This document shows, piece by piece, positions 50,451 to 59,642 of a stretch of 64,000 nucleotides of DNA. Within the stretch, counting starts at the first letter, position 1; each line of letters begins with the position of its first letter. Under the pieces are notes generated by a model. It had not been told where the DNA came from. It worked only from the letters and a program-made list of their open reading frames with translations, and searched no databases. Location of the stretch: assembly GCA_020444075.1 (NCBI GenBank), contig JAHLLR010000012.1, positions 1-64,000 of the forward strand, given 5' to 3'. The position numbers and the translations under genes are program-made. Source of the DNA: Deltaproteobacteria bacterium. Lineage in GTDB: Bacteria; Desulfobacterota; Desulfobacteria; Desulfobacterales; Desulfosarcinaceae.

Positions 50451-51899
50451 ATGCACCCGATGACCCGGACGATTATTGATTATTTTGAACAGATTAACCA
50501 GATTCCGCGATGTTCGAAACAGGAACAGCAGATTTCCCGATGGCTGCAGCAATGGGCCATGGACCGGGGCCTGGCTGTAAAAGCGGATTCAGCCGGCAAC
50601 CTGGTTGTGCAGGTTCCGGCCACCAACGGTTTCGAACACGCACCCACCGTCATTCTGCAGGGCCATATGGACATGGTCTGTGAAAAACAGGCCGGCTCGG
50701 ATCACGACTTTTCCAAAGATCCTATCCGCATGGTGCAGGACGGCCCCTGGCTGACTGCCCGGGAAACCACCCTGGGGGCGGACAATGGGATAGCCATCGC
50801 CCTGGCCCTTGCCCTGGTGGACAGTCCGGAAGTCACTCATCCTCCCCTGGAGCTTTTTTTTACGGTTGACGAGGAGACCGGCCTGACCGGTGTTCTGAAG
50901 ATGGACCCGTCATTGCTGTCGGGAAGGATCCTTCTCAACCTGGATTCCGAGGATGAAGGGGTCTTTATCGTCGGATGTGCGGGGGGTCGAAACACCACCA
51001 TCAACCGGCCATTGGACGTAAAGGTCCTTGATGGCGGGTTTGAATGGGTGGGCGTGTCCGCCCACGGCATGAAGGGGGGGCACAGCGGGGTCGACATCGC
51101 CAAGCATCGTGCCAATGCCAACAAGGTCATGGCCCGCCTGCTGAGTGCCGGGATTTCGGTCGCACCGATGCGGCTTGTGGAACTGAAGGGAGGCACCGGC
51201 AGAAATGTGATTCCCCGTGCGTGCGAGGCGCTTGCCGCCTGTCGCCGTGATCGGATCGATGAACTGGTGAAAGCGCTCGATTCGCTTGCACGGATCATCG
51301 AACAGGAGTACCGGACGGCAGACCCGGGATTGACGATCCATATTGAAAAAAAAGGACCAGCCGCTGCGGATGGCCGCGGCGTAACGGAAAACGATACGGC
51401 CATGGTGGTGAACCTGCTGGCGGCGCTGCCCTGCGGCCCGGCTGAAATGGCCGAGGACTTTCCGCTTCTGGTGCAGACATCCACCAACTTGTCCATGGTG
51501 GAGATAAGCAACGATGCATTGGCGGTGACCTCCAGCCAGCGAAGTTCAGTGCCCTCCCGGCTCGATGCCATGTGCCTGGCGGTTGAGTCCGTAGGCCGCC
51601 TTGCCGGGGCCACGGTTCACACGGGTTCGGGTTATCCATCGTGGCCCATGAACCGGGAATCCCCGCTGCTCAAACGCTGTACGTCGCTTTATCGGGAGCT
51701 TTTTGATGCCGCGCCCACGGTGCAGGTCATGCATGCGGGCCTGGAGTGCGGGGTGATCGGTGACCGGTGCCCGGGCATGGATATGATTTCCCTGGGGCCC
51801 ACCATGGAGAATCCTCACTCGCCGTCCGAGCGGCTCTATCTGCCATCGGTGGAAAAGGTGTGGCGGCTGATGGTTGCCCTGCTGAAAGCGGTGGACTGA
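50451..51899 (+). CDS. pepD: aminoacyl-histidine dipeptidase (peptidase D)
   Basis: A 482-residue M20C metallopeptidase. The metal-binding motifs are LQGHMDMVCEK (His and Asp) near 69, TLGADNGI near 105, the catalytic and metal Glu pair in TVDEETGLTG near 140, and NLDSEDEG near 164. It cleaves Xaa-His dipeptides and other short peptides in the cytoplasm. AAGGAGATCG precedes the ATG. It is convergent with the J-domain gene. Confidence 0.93.
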   Translation: MHPMTRTIIDYFEQINQIPRCSKQEQQISRWLQQWAMDRGLAVKADSAGNLVVQVPATNGFEHAPTVILQGHMDMVCEKQAGSDHDFSKDPIRMVQDGPWLTARETTLGADNGIAIALALALVDSPEVTHPPLELFFTVDEETGLTGVLKMDPSLLSGRILLNLDSEDEGVFIVGCAGGRNTTINRPLDVKVLDGGFEWVGVSAHGMKGGHSGVDIAKHRANANKVMARLLSAGISVAPMRLVELKGGTGRNVIPRACEALAACRRDRIDELVKALDSLARIIEQEYRTADPGLTIHIEKKGPAAADGRGVTENDTAMVVNLLAALPCGPAEMAEDFPLLVQTSTNLSMVEISNDALAVTSSQRSSVPSRLDAMCLAVESVGRLAGATVHTGSGYPSWPMNRESPLLKRCTSLYRELFDAAPTVQVMHAGLECGVIGDRCPGMDMISLGPTMENPHSPSERLYLPSVEKVWRLMVALLKAVD

Positions 51900-51906
51900 T
51901 AAAGCT

Positions 51907-52521
51907 TTATCGGCTCCTGCCGATTCCCCGAACACGGCCTACCGGTTTAACCGGCCCCGGGCTTTCCGGGATGCCCACCGTACCCACGGCTCCCCCACTG
52001 CGGCGGTGTGGCCGGTAGCCGGAAGCGGCGCGGCGGTGAGCGGCGGCAGGGTTGCCCGGTTGGCGCGTCTTTTTGGGGGGGATTCCGCCACCGGCCATTT
52101 CATCGAGAACCTGTTCAAAGCTCTTTCGCCGGTTTGCATCGGTTTCATTGGTCGGCGGTGACGATGGTTCGGCGGCACGGTTTCCCGCAAAGGCGTTCAG
52201 GGTGTCGAACAGGTGGTCGACCCAGGAACGCTTTTTCGATTTTTCATCGGTTGGTACGGGGCGGTCGGCGGTGCCCTGTTTCGGAGGCGGGGGGGCGGTG
52301 ACCGTGGGATCCGGCCGGTGCGTGGCCAGGTGAGCTTTGACACGGGCGTAGGCGATGTTGATCTGCTTCAGTTGCTCTTCGGCCCCGGCCTTGGTGGCCG
52401 ACCCCTCGGGAAACTGATCCGGATGCCAGCGCCGCACCTGGGCCTTGTAGGCGCGTTTGGCCTGCGCTTCATCCGTGTCCGGGCCTATGCCCAGTGTATC
52501 AAAGCTCGTTGTTAAATTCAT
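51907..52521 (-). CDS. J-domain protein
   Basis: A 204-residue protein with an N-terminal J domain (FDTLGIGPDTDEAQAKRAYK and the HPD motif in RRWHPDQFPEG near 32). The remaining two thirds are proline-, serine- and arginine-rich, low in complexity, and end in a basic tail RVRGIGRSR. It would stimulate a DnaK-type chaperone; the client is unknown. No membrane segment is present. Confidence 0.85.
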   Translation of the reverse strand: MNLTTSFDTLGIGPDTDEAQAKRAYKAQVRRWHPDQFPEGSATKAGAEEQLKQINIAYARVKAHLATHRPDPTVTAPPPPKQGTADRPVPTDEKSKKRSWVDHLFDTLNAFAGNRAAEPSSPPTNETDANRRKSFEQVLDEMAGGGIPPKKTRQPGNPAAAHRRAASGYRPHRRSGGAVGTVGIPESPGPVKPVGRVRGIGRSR

Positions 52522-52703
52522 TCCCGGTTCCCGTTCGTCACCGTCTCAAAATAGGTGAAAAGGGCCGTCGTGTCAATCCGTGCCTTGCCGCCGGTCTGCC
52601 ATCCGGTTCCATCCCGGGCCAACAATTTTTCCCGTAGCCCTTGACCCGGCGGCCAAAAGCTTTTATGCAACGACCGGATATCATGGTTGCCCAAGGAGTG
52701 AGC

Positions 52704-52958
52704 ATGCAAAAACGCCCCATAACCGTTTCCTATATATTCTTTTATCTGCTTTTTTCAGAAGATATCTGGCGCATCGTCGCCGGTTTTGTTTGCGCCCTTT
52801 TTTTGGGACCGCTGCTTACCCAGGGACGGAACCTGAGCCAGGGCGGGGAAGTGATGGCCTGGCTGATGATTATGGCCATCGGATGGTCGGTGACGGCCTG
52901 GCCGGCCAAAAAGATCACCGGCGCCCTCCAGCGTGCCGTGAAACGGGCTTCCAAATAA
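52704..52958 (+). CDS. small membrane protein, unknown
   Basis: An 84-residue protein from the ATG behind AAGGAGTGAGC. Two hydrophobic segments (IWRIVAGFVCALFLGPLL and VMAWLMIMAIGWSVTAW) and a basic C-terminal tail (KKITGALQRAVKRASK). No family recognised. It lies between the J-domain gene and the dnaE2 end. Confidence 0.65.
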   Translation: MQKRPITVSYIFFYLLFSEDIWRIVAGFVCALFLGPLLTQGRNLSQGGEVMAWLMIMAIGWSVTAWPAKKITGALQRAVKRASK

Positions 52959-53020
52959 CGCATCCCGGGCCAAGGACAACGCTTTTTACTTGACGCAACG
53001 CGTTCATGATGATTGCGTCC

Positions 53021-53076
53021 TTCACCCTTCACCCTTCACCCTTCACCCTTCACCCTTCACCCTTCACCCTTCACCC
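53021..53076. repeat. tandem heptamer (TTCACCC) x8 at the dnaE2 stop
   Basis: Eight exact copies of TTCACCC run from 53021 to 53076. The dnaE2 stop codon lies inside the array: its last residues VKGEG and the TGA are read from the complementary GGGTGAA units. Changes in copy number downstream of the stop would not alter the protein. Confidence 0.95.
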
Positions 53077-56000
53077 TTCTTTCTATGGCCTGCACCCGAT
53101 CCACGGTCAGGGTCACGGCGCCCCAGTTCGCTTCCACCTTTCCCGCCAGCAGGTAGGGCCGGTTCCGGTCGATCATGTGACAGAAGCGGCGGTAGGGTTC
53201 GGTGAAAAAAGTGGTTTCAACGATAGCGGTCTCGTCTTCGAAGGTGAGAAACTCCATGGGATCCCCGTGGCGGGTATGCACCACCTTGCCGGTGACCAGC
53301 CAGGCGGCCAGGCGAACCCGCCGCCCTACCAGACCCGGAAGGCGGTTCGCCTTCACGGTGTGCATCGTCTTGATAACGTCGGCAAACAAGGTGATGGGGT
53401 GTTGGCCGCACAGAAACCCCAGAACCGCATATTCACGACGAAGGCGCGTGGTCGGGTCCTCCGGCGGAAATACAGGCGGTGGCGTTTCAGTCGCGGTGAG
53501 TCGCCGGGTTGAGAACAGATCCGCCTGTCCCCGTGACCGCCGCCGCGCTGCCTGCCATTGGGCCAGGGCCCACAGCAATCGGGTCCGCGAACGCTCGGTG
53601 TCCAACGTGTCCAGGGCGCCGCAGTGGATCATGGCGCGAATCTCGTCTTCATGGGGCTGCACGCGATCGAGAAAATCGGTGATGTCGCTGAAATCGGACG
53701 TCTGCCGGCACGCTATGATTCTCTCCATGGTAGGTCCGCCCAATCCGCCAACCGCCATCAGGCCCACCCTTAAACGGCGGGCTTTGCCTGTCCATCGGAT
53801 CAGACTGGTGTTGACGTCCGGCGGATCAACCACCAGCCCCATGCGCCGGGCCTCGGAAACGTAGGCAGACGTGCTGTAGAAGCCTCCCTGGTTGCTGATG
53901 ACCCCGGCGATGAACTCGGCCGGGTAATGGGTCTTGAGAAAGGCCGCCTGGAACGACACCCGGGCGTAGGAAGCGCTGTGAGGTTTGCAGAAGGAGTACC
54001 CGGAAAAGCTCATCATCATCTGCCATACGGCAACGGCCTGATCCGGGGATACACCCCGGGTTGCGGCGCCGTCCATGAAGCGGTCATGGAAATCGGCCAA
54101 CTGCCGCTGCCGATCCTTTTTGGCGATAATCTTGCGCAGGCCGTCGGCCTCGGCGTCGGAAAAACCGGCCAGGGCCTTGGCCGCGCGGGAGACGTCTTCC
54201 TGGTAGACCATGATGCCGACGGTTTCGTCCAGCACGTCGGCCAGCAGCGGATGGATGGGGTCCCAACTGCCACCGTGCAGGCGGCGCAGGTACTCCTGAA
54301 TATAGGCGTTGGCCGCCGGCCGGATGATCGAGGAGTGAATCACCAGGTGGTCGAAGTCGCCGTTGCCGGCTTTCTGGTGGAGCAGCCGCATGGCCGGGCT
54401 TTCGATGTAAAAACAGCCCATGGTGCGGCCCCGGGCCACGGTATCCCGGGTAGCCGGATCGTCCTCGGGCTCCCAGCGGCTTTCGTCGAAGTCGATGCCG
54501 TTTGCCCTCACGCTGGTTAGCGCATCCCGGATCACTCCCAGGCTCCGGTTGCCCAGAAGATCGATTTTCACCAGGCCGGCATCCTCGGCGTCCTCCTTGT
54601 CCCATTGGATGAGGGGGACCCCTTTGGGGGCTTTTTCGATGGGGACATAGTCGCGGATGGGACCCGGGGTTATCACCACACCACCGGGATGCACCGAGAG
54701 GTGGCGCGGGATGCCGATGATCCGCTGGGCCAGGGCCATGATCTGGGGCCAGGGGTGAACGAAATCCAGGTGGCGGGTTTCCGGGCGCTGCCTCAGGTTT
54801 TCCAGCAATCCCGCGTCCAGTTCTCCCCGCTGCCAGAACCAGGGCAGGCGCCGGGTGACCTCGCCGATCTCGGCATCGGGCATGCCGAAAACCTTGGCGG
54901 TCTCCCGCAGGGCCATGCGGGGCTGGAACAGAATATGGCTGGCGACCATGGCCGCTTGGCCGGCAAAGCGGTCCAGCACGCCGTCGATGACCGAGTCCCG
55001 TTCATCCCAGGCAAAATCCACGTCGATGTCCGGCGGGTCCGTTCGTCCGGGGTTGAGGAATCGGCCGAAGTAGAGGTTGTGTTTCACCGGGCAGACGTTG
55101 GTGATGCCCAGACAGTAGGCGACGAGGGAGGCGGCGGCCGATCCCCGGCCACAGGTGCGGGGGCTTTGGGACACGATTTTTTGTACCACCAGGAAATAGG
55201 CCGAAAAATCCATGCGGGCGATGACGGCCAACTCGTGTTCCAGTCGCTCCACCAGGGCCTCGTCCAGTTCTTCCCCGTAACGGGTGCGGGCACCGGCATA
55301 GGCTGCCCGGCGCAGGCAATCATCGGCGCTGAGGTCCCTGGCGTCTTCCCACGGCGGCATGACTAGACCAAAGGACGGGCCGACGAAGGCTAATTCATCG
55401 GCAAGTCTGCACGTGTTGTCCACCGCTTCCGTGCAAGCGGCGAATCGCCGGTGATATTCCTTGGCCGGCGCCAGCCAGGCCTCTTCCGCGGCCGTGTCGC
55501 CGGGATCGATCCGGGAAAGGGTCGTATTGCCGGCGATGGCCCGCAACAGGCGATGGACGGCGTATCCGTCCGGTTCCAGAAAAAAACTGCCCGGCGTGGC
55601 TACCAGGGGGATACCCAGGTTTCGGGCCGTCTGCACCACGGGATGGAAAGGGGATGGGGGCCGACGGGGCAGAGCCACAGCCGTGCGGACCCCGGCCCGG
55701 TGCCAGGCCGCCAGCAGGCCGGCGTGGTTGACCAGCACCAGCAGGCCGCCGGCCAGGCGGGGCAGGGCGGTGGACAGATCGAATGCAGGGTCCCGGTGGC
55801 GCCGGGTGATCAATCGGCACAGGTTGGCGTAGCCGGTTGTATCCTTAACCAGGCAGACGGCGCGGTGTCTCTTGTTCGGATCGGTGATCTCCGCCCCTAT
55901 GATGGGGGTGAGTCCTTCCTCCTGGCAGGCGTTGAGAAATTTCCACATGCCGTAGAGGTTGTCCGTGTCGGTGAGGGCCAGGCGGTCGTATCCCATGCGT

Positions 56001-56092
56001 CGGGCGGCCCGGCAGATCGCGGCCGGCGAGTCGGTGCCCCACATGAGCGAGTAGTGGGAGCGGACGGTGAGGGGAATTAGCTTATTGCTCAT
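53057..56092 (-). CDS. dnaE2: error-prone DNA polymerase DnaE2
   Basis: A 1011-residue C-family polymerase alpha of the DnaE2 (ImuC) type. It has an N-terminal PHP domain (RSHYSLMWGTDSP, LTDTDNLYG), GRGSAAASL at 315-323, the catalytic PDIDVDF at 354-360, KIDLLGNRSLG near 500, tandem helix-hairpin-helix and a C-terminal OB fold. It synthesises across DNA damage with ImuB and is the core of the SOS mutasome. The length is normal for DnaE2 and shorter than replicative DnaE. It follows the ROK gene by 164 bases in the lexA-DUF72-imuB-ROK-dnaE2 series. The C terminus is formed by the heptamer repeat. Confidence 0.93.
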   Translation of the reverse strand: MSNKLIPLTVRSHYSLMWGTDSPAAICRAARRMGYDRLALTDTDNLYGMWKFLNACQEEGLTPIIGAEITDPNKRHRAVCLVKDTTGYANLCRLITRRHRDPAFDLSTALPRLAGGLLVLVNHAGLLAAWHRAGVRTAVALPRRPPSPFHPVVQTARNLGIPLVATPGSFFLEPDGYAVHRLLRAIAGNTTLSRIDPGDTAAEEAWLAPAKEYHRRFAACTEAVDNTCRLADELAFVGPSFGLVMPPWEDARDLSADDCLRRAAYAGARTRYGEELDEALVERLEHELAVIARMDFSAYFLVVQKIVSQSPRTCGRGSAAASLVAYCLGITNVCPVKHNLYFGRFLNPGRTDPPDIDVDFAWDERDSVIDGVLDRFAGQAAMVASHILFQPRMALRETAKVFGMPDAEIGEVTRRLPWFWQRGELDAGLLENLRQRPETRHLDFVHPWPQIMALAQRIIGIPRHLSVHPGGVVITPGPIRDYVPIEKAPKGVPLIQWDKEDAEDAGLVKIDLLGNRSLGVIRDALTSVRANGIDFDESRWEPEDDPATRDTVARGRTMGCFYIESPAMRLLHQKAGNGDFDHLVIHSSIIRPAANAYIQEYLRRLHGGSWDPIHPLLADVLDETVGIMVYQEDVSRAAKALAGFSDAEADGLRKIIAKKDRQRQLADFHDRFMDGAATRGVSPDQAVAVWQMMMSFSGYSFCKPHSASYARVSFQAAFLKTHYPAEFIAGVISNQGGFYSTSAYVSEARRMGLVVDPPDVNTSLIRWTGKARRLRVGLMAVGGLGGPTMERIIACRQTSDFSDITDFLDRVQPHEDEIRAMIHCGALDTLDTERSRTRLLWALAQWQAARRRSRGQADLFSTRRLTATETPPPVFPPEDPTTRLRREYAVLGFLCGQHPITLFADVIKTMHTVKANRLPGLVGRRVRLAAWLVTGKVVHTRHGDPMEFLTFEDETAIVETTFFTEPYRRFCHMIDRNRPYLLAGKVEANWGAVTLTVDRVQAIERRVKGEG

Positions 56093-56256
56093 AGCTGATG
56101 GCTGATAGGTGTGGGAACGGTCGCCGGCATCTGGCAGCGATAAAAAGGCTGAATGTCAAAAACCAAATGCCAAAATGAAAGAAGACGGCTGATTTTATGA
56201 TAAAATCGGCAAAACTACCGTTGCCATGAGCTATCCGCTGCGATCTGTCTGCTGTC

Positions 56257-57183
56257 TCACCTGCCGATCCAGGCGGCGCCGATAACGCCGGCCGAATCGC
56301 CCAGCTGATGCTTGAGAATCGGTGTCTCCACGCGTTCGTGGAAGGCGTAGCGCCGTACCTGCTTCAGCCCCAGGGTGTAGAGCTCGTCGATGTTGGATAC
56401 CCCGCCGCCCAGCACTACGGCATCGGGGTCGAGAATGGAAATCAATCCTCCCAGACAGCGGCCGAAATCGTCCAGAAACTGCTCGAAAGCGGTTGTGCAC
56501 GCGGCGTCACCCTGCCGGTACCCGTCGGTGATCTGCTCCAGGGTGAGTTGCCGTCCGGTGTGTTCGAAAAAGGATCGGGCCACACCGCCGCCGCTGATTT
56601 TGGTTTCCACGCACCCCCGGTTGCCGCAGTAGCAGCGCATGCCTGCCGGGTCCACGGCAAAGTGGCCCCACTCCCCGCCGATGCGGTGCCGGCCGGTGTG
56701 GATGTGTCCGCCGATGCTGATACCGCCGCCGCAGCCGGTGCCCAGGATGATGCCGAACACCAGGTGATACCCTTTGGCCGCGCCATCTCTGGCTTCGGCC
56801 AGGGTGAAGCAGTTGGCGTCGTTTTCCATGGCGATGGGGCGGCCCAGGAGGCGCTCCAGGTCCGCTTGGAAGGGGTGGCCGATGAGCCCGGTGGTGTTGG
56901 CATTCTGGACCCGGCCGCTTTGATCGTTGATGGTGCCGGGGATGCCGATGCCGATGGTGCAACACTGACCGTTGGGCACTTTATCCAATGTGCTTCGGGT
57001 CAGCGCGTGGACGGCATCCCGAATCTTTTCGTATTCGGCAGGGCCGTCCGGATCACGCGGCGTGGCCATGCGTTCCCTGAGCAGGCTGCGGCCATCCGGG
57101 TCCAGCAGGATGGCCTCGATCTTGGTGCCGCCCAGGTCGATGCCCAGGCGGTAGGTCGGGTCCATTGGGTTTGTTGAGTTCAT
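56257..57183 (-). CDS. ROK family sugar kinase
   Basis: A 308-residue protein. The N-terminal phosphate motif is GIDLGGTKIEAI, then IGIPGTI, the catalytic Asp in MENDANCF, the zinc site in GEWGHFAVDP with CYCGNRGCVET, and the adenosine motif VLGGGVSN. It should phosphorylate glucose, fructose or N-acetyl-hexosamine at the cost of ATP. Its position between imuB and dnaE2 is unexpected; no sugar genes are near. Confidence 0.9.
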   Translation of the reverse strand: MNSTNPMDPTYRLGIDLGGTKIEAILLDPDGRSLLRERMATPRDPDGPAEYEKIRDAVHALTRSTLDKVPNGQCCTIGIGIPGTINDQSGRVQNANTTGLIGHPFQADLERLLGRPIAMENDANCFTLAEARDGAAKGYHLVFGIILGTGCGGGISIGGHIHTGRHRIGGEWGHFAVDPAGMRCYCGNRGCVETKISGGGVARSFFEHTGRQLTLEQITDGYRQGDAACTTAFEQFLDDFGRCLGGLISILDPDAVVLGGGVSNIDELYTLGLKQVRRYAFHERVETPILKHQLGDSAGVIGAAWIGR

Positions 57184-57279
57184 TGCGTTTCCTGTGTTTG
57201 GTGTGTTTGGGTTCGGTTAATTCCTGAATCTTTCAATCCCTTAATTCGGACTTCAGTCTTCTGACCTCTGTCATCCGGC

Positions 57280-58452
57280 TTACGCCGCCAGCATCCGCCC
57301 CATGGCCAATGCATCGGTGCCGAAGCGCTGACGGATCCGATCCATGGTCGCCACCAGCCGGTCCTGTCTTTCCGCCATGCGGCGTTCCGGTTCGAACAAC
57401 AGACGCTGGGCCGGCGGATAGGTCAAACGGTCGCAGACGAGGGTCATGCGCCGCAGCCGGACCCGCCGGGTCCAGGCCAGATTGAGCACTCGCCGGGCAT
57501 GGGTGAAAAGAGTGAAATCATTGGCCGTAGCCGGTGCGGCCGTTACCTGGCGGATTCGCCGGACGCCGTCGGTGTGGTCCAGGACCAAGGCGACCCGCCG
57601 GGCGGCCAGGGCCTGGTGCCGCAACTGTCGCCCTGCCTGTTCCACCAGCCGGTACAGGCTGCGTTCCATCTGCGAATGGTCATTGGTGTCGTCGCCGAAT
57701 TCCTCGCATTCGACGACCCGCGGCGGCGGATCGTCCACGGGTCGAACGGGCGACGGGTCGATGCCGTGAAGCCGATCATGGATGAAGCGCCCCCGATGGC
57801 CGAAAAGGGTTTCCATCTGATCGGTGCTGAGCATGGCGGCCTGAAACACCCGGATCATGTTCAAATCATTCAATCGTGCAAAGTCGTCTGGCTCGATGCC
57901 GGGCACCAGAAAGAGGGGCAGGGGTGCCAGAAAGGCTGCTTCGTCGCCGGGGTCCACGATATACTCGCCCAGGGGTTTGACCAGCCGGGTGGCGATTTTG
58001 GCGATGAGCTTGCTGGTGGCCACCGACCAGATGGGCACCAGGCCGATGTCCCGCCGGATCCGGCGGGACAGCCGCCAGGCCACATCCACCGGCGGTCCCA
58101 GCAGGCGGCTGCTGCCGGTGACATCCACAAACAGATGTCCATCGCCCTCGCCCGGCTCGATCAAGGGTGAGCAGGGCATGGCGGATTTCAGCATCCGGGC
58201 CATGGCCTGGCCATAGCGATCCGGGCGGGGGGGCAGTACCCGGGCGTCCCGGCACCGGCGAAGGGCACGGTTCAGGGGCATGTGCTTTCTCACCCCGGCC
58301 TGAAAGGCCTCTTCGCTCATGTCGAGCACCGCGGCCCGGGTGGCTCCTTCCGGTGCGACGATCACCGGCCGGCTGTCGAGCCGGCGATCCAGTACGCGCT
58401 CCACGGCGACGGCGAAGTCGGCGACGTTGATGTGAATGATCGATCGTTCCAT
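57280..58452 (-). CDS. imuB: ImuB-like Y-family polymerase homologue, probably inactive
   Basis: About 390 residues (ATG at 58450-58452). The fold is that of Y-family polymerases, opening SIIHINVADFAVAVER. The metal-binding Asp of the active site is Asn9, the next acidic position is Ala11, and the usual S-x-D-E pair is replaced by GDGH at 103-106. So catalysis is unlikely, as in mycobacterial ImuB. A QRLLF segment near 355 resembles a beta-clamp binding motif. ImuB acts as hub that links DnaE2 to the clamp. The usual partner ImuA is not encoded nearby; a DUF72 gene takes its place upstream. Confidence 0.85.
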   Translation of the reverse strand: MERSIIHINVADFAVAVERVLDRRLDSRPVIVAPEGATRAAVLDMSEEAFQAGVRKHMPLNRALRRCRDARVLPPRPDRYGQAMARMLKSAMPCSPLIEPGEGDGHLFVDVTGSSRLLGPPVDVAWRLSRRIRRDIGLVPIWSVATSKLIAKIATRLVKPLGEYIVDPGDEAAFLAPLPLFLVPGIEPDDFARLNDLNMIRVFQAAMLSTDQMETLFGHRGRFIHDRLHGIDPSPVRPVDDPPPRVVECEEFGDDTNDHSQMERSLYRLVEQAGRQLRHQALAARRVALVLDHTDGVRRIRQVTAAPATANDFTLFTHARRVLNLAWTRRVRLRRMTLVCDRLTYPPAQRLLFEPERRMAERQDRLVATMDRIRQRFGTDALAMGRMLAA

Positions 58453-58466
58453 GATTGACGGATCCC

Positions 58467-58570
58467 TAAAACGTCCGATATCTGCGTTAGGCTTCATCCC
58501 TCGTCACTGCGGCGTACAACAAGTACGCCTCATTCCTCAGGATTCGCAAGCCTTGATCTCGAACGTTTTA
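58467..58570. repeat. dispersed imperfect palindrome (GTCCGATATC family), copy 2
   Basis: TAAAACGTCCGATATC (58467-58482) pairs with GATCTCGAACGTTTTA (58555-58570) apart from two positions. The centre is a second perfect palindrome, GGCGTAC-AACAA-GTACGCC (58511-58529). The outer blocks are shared with the copy at 18036-18129. It lies just upstream of the imuB start. Confidence 0.75.
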
Positions 58571-58654
58571 CGGACCCGTCTGGAATGTGAGTTTATACGA
58601 TTACATCAAAATCCTGAGGTCAGAGGCCAGAACTTCGGGATCGGAATTCTGTCT

Positions 58655-59470
58655 TCAATTTTCTGTCAGCTGTTCCATCAGCATCCGGGCATTCTTCGGT
58701 GCCTGGCCGCGGACGTGGTTGTTGAAAAAAATGATGCCGGTGCCTGCCTGCCGGGTCATTTCGGGAATGCGCGACCGGGACCACTGGGCCAGTTCGTCGT
58801 CGCTGTAGTCGTAGTCGAACTGTTTTTGCATGCTGCCCGAACGCCAGCCGGCAGCGTTGCGGCCGTGAAAGCGGATGTAGAACAGGTCCGGGTTGGTGAC
58901 CATGGCCAGGGGCGGGAAGAGATCCTTTAGTTCCGGGCCGTCCACGCAGGCCAGGGTGACCCGGCGCGCTTCCAGGGCGGCGAACACCCGGTCGATGGCC
59001 CAGGAAGCGTGGCGGAACTCCACGACCAGGGGCAGGCCGGAAAGGGCATCCAGCAGCCGGGACAGATAGCTGCGGTTTTCCGGATTGCGCCGGAAAAAGG
59101 GCGGCAGCTGCACCAGCACGGCCAGCAACTGACCCGACTGCACCAGCGGGGCGATGCCCTCCCGGTACAGAACCGCCTGGGCCGGCCATCCGTTGGCGTC
59201 CACCTCGTGGGTCAGGGTGCGGGTGAGTTTGGCGGCAAAGCGAAAATCCTCCGGCGCCTTGCGCCGCATGCGGTCTATGGCCGGTGCCTTGGGCATCTGA
59301 TACCAGGTATAGTTGATCTCGGTGACCGGGAAGATACGGGCGTAGTGTGCCAGCATCCGGTCGGAGCCGGTGCCCGGCGGGTAGAAGCCGGCATCCACCC
59401 ACTCGCTGTAAGCGTATCCGCTGGTTCCCACCAGAATTTGGGCCGGATTTTGAGTCTCTTTACGTTGCAT
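58655..59470 (-). CDS. DUF72 family protein (YecE-like)
   Basis: A 271-residue TIM-barrel protein. Family wording is clear: LVGTSGYAYSEW, FYPPGT, FPVTEINYTWYQMP, FAAKLTRTLTH, LPLVVEFRHASW and the C-terminal FFNNHVRGQAPKNA. The biochemical role of DUF72 is unknown, though genes of the family recur near DNA repair genes. It lies between lexA and imuB, 172 and 202 bases from each, where imuA would be expected in a classical cassette. Confidence 0.9.
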   Translation of the reverse strand: MQRKETQNPAQILVGTSGYAYSEWVDAGFYPPGTGSDRMLAHYARIFPVTEINYTWYQMPKAPAIDRMRRKAPEDFRFAAKLTRTLTHEVDANGWPAQAVLYREGIAPLVQSGQLLAVLVQLPPFFRRNPENRSYLSRLLDALSGLPLVVEFRHASWAIDRVFAALEARRVTLACVDGPELKDLFPPLAMVTNPDLFYIRFHGRNAAGWRSGSMQKQFDYDYSDDELAQWSRSRIPEMTRQAGTGIIFFNNHVRGQAPKNARMLMEQLTEN

Positions 59471-59642
59471 GACTGTTGTTTGGAAAAAAGAATTCGTTTC
59501 TGTTTGCTCGATGAATTCAGAATTCAGGAGCCAGAATCCAGAATGAGGAAATCGCCTTCGGCGCCATCCATTTTATTGATACGGTGGAGCGGAGCGACAA
59601 CAATCCTTCTGGATACTGAATTCTGTCTTCTGGATTCTTCCC

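Noticed and set aside
53021-53076. possible CRISPR array
   Set aside because: The units are 7 bases long and contiguous, without spacers, and no cas genes are in the window; it is a simple tandem repeat.
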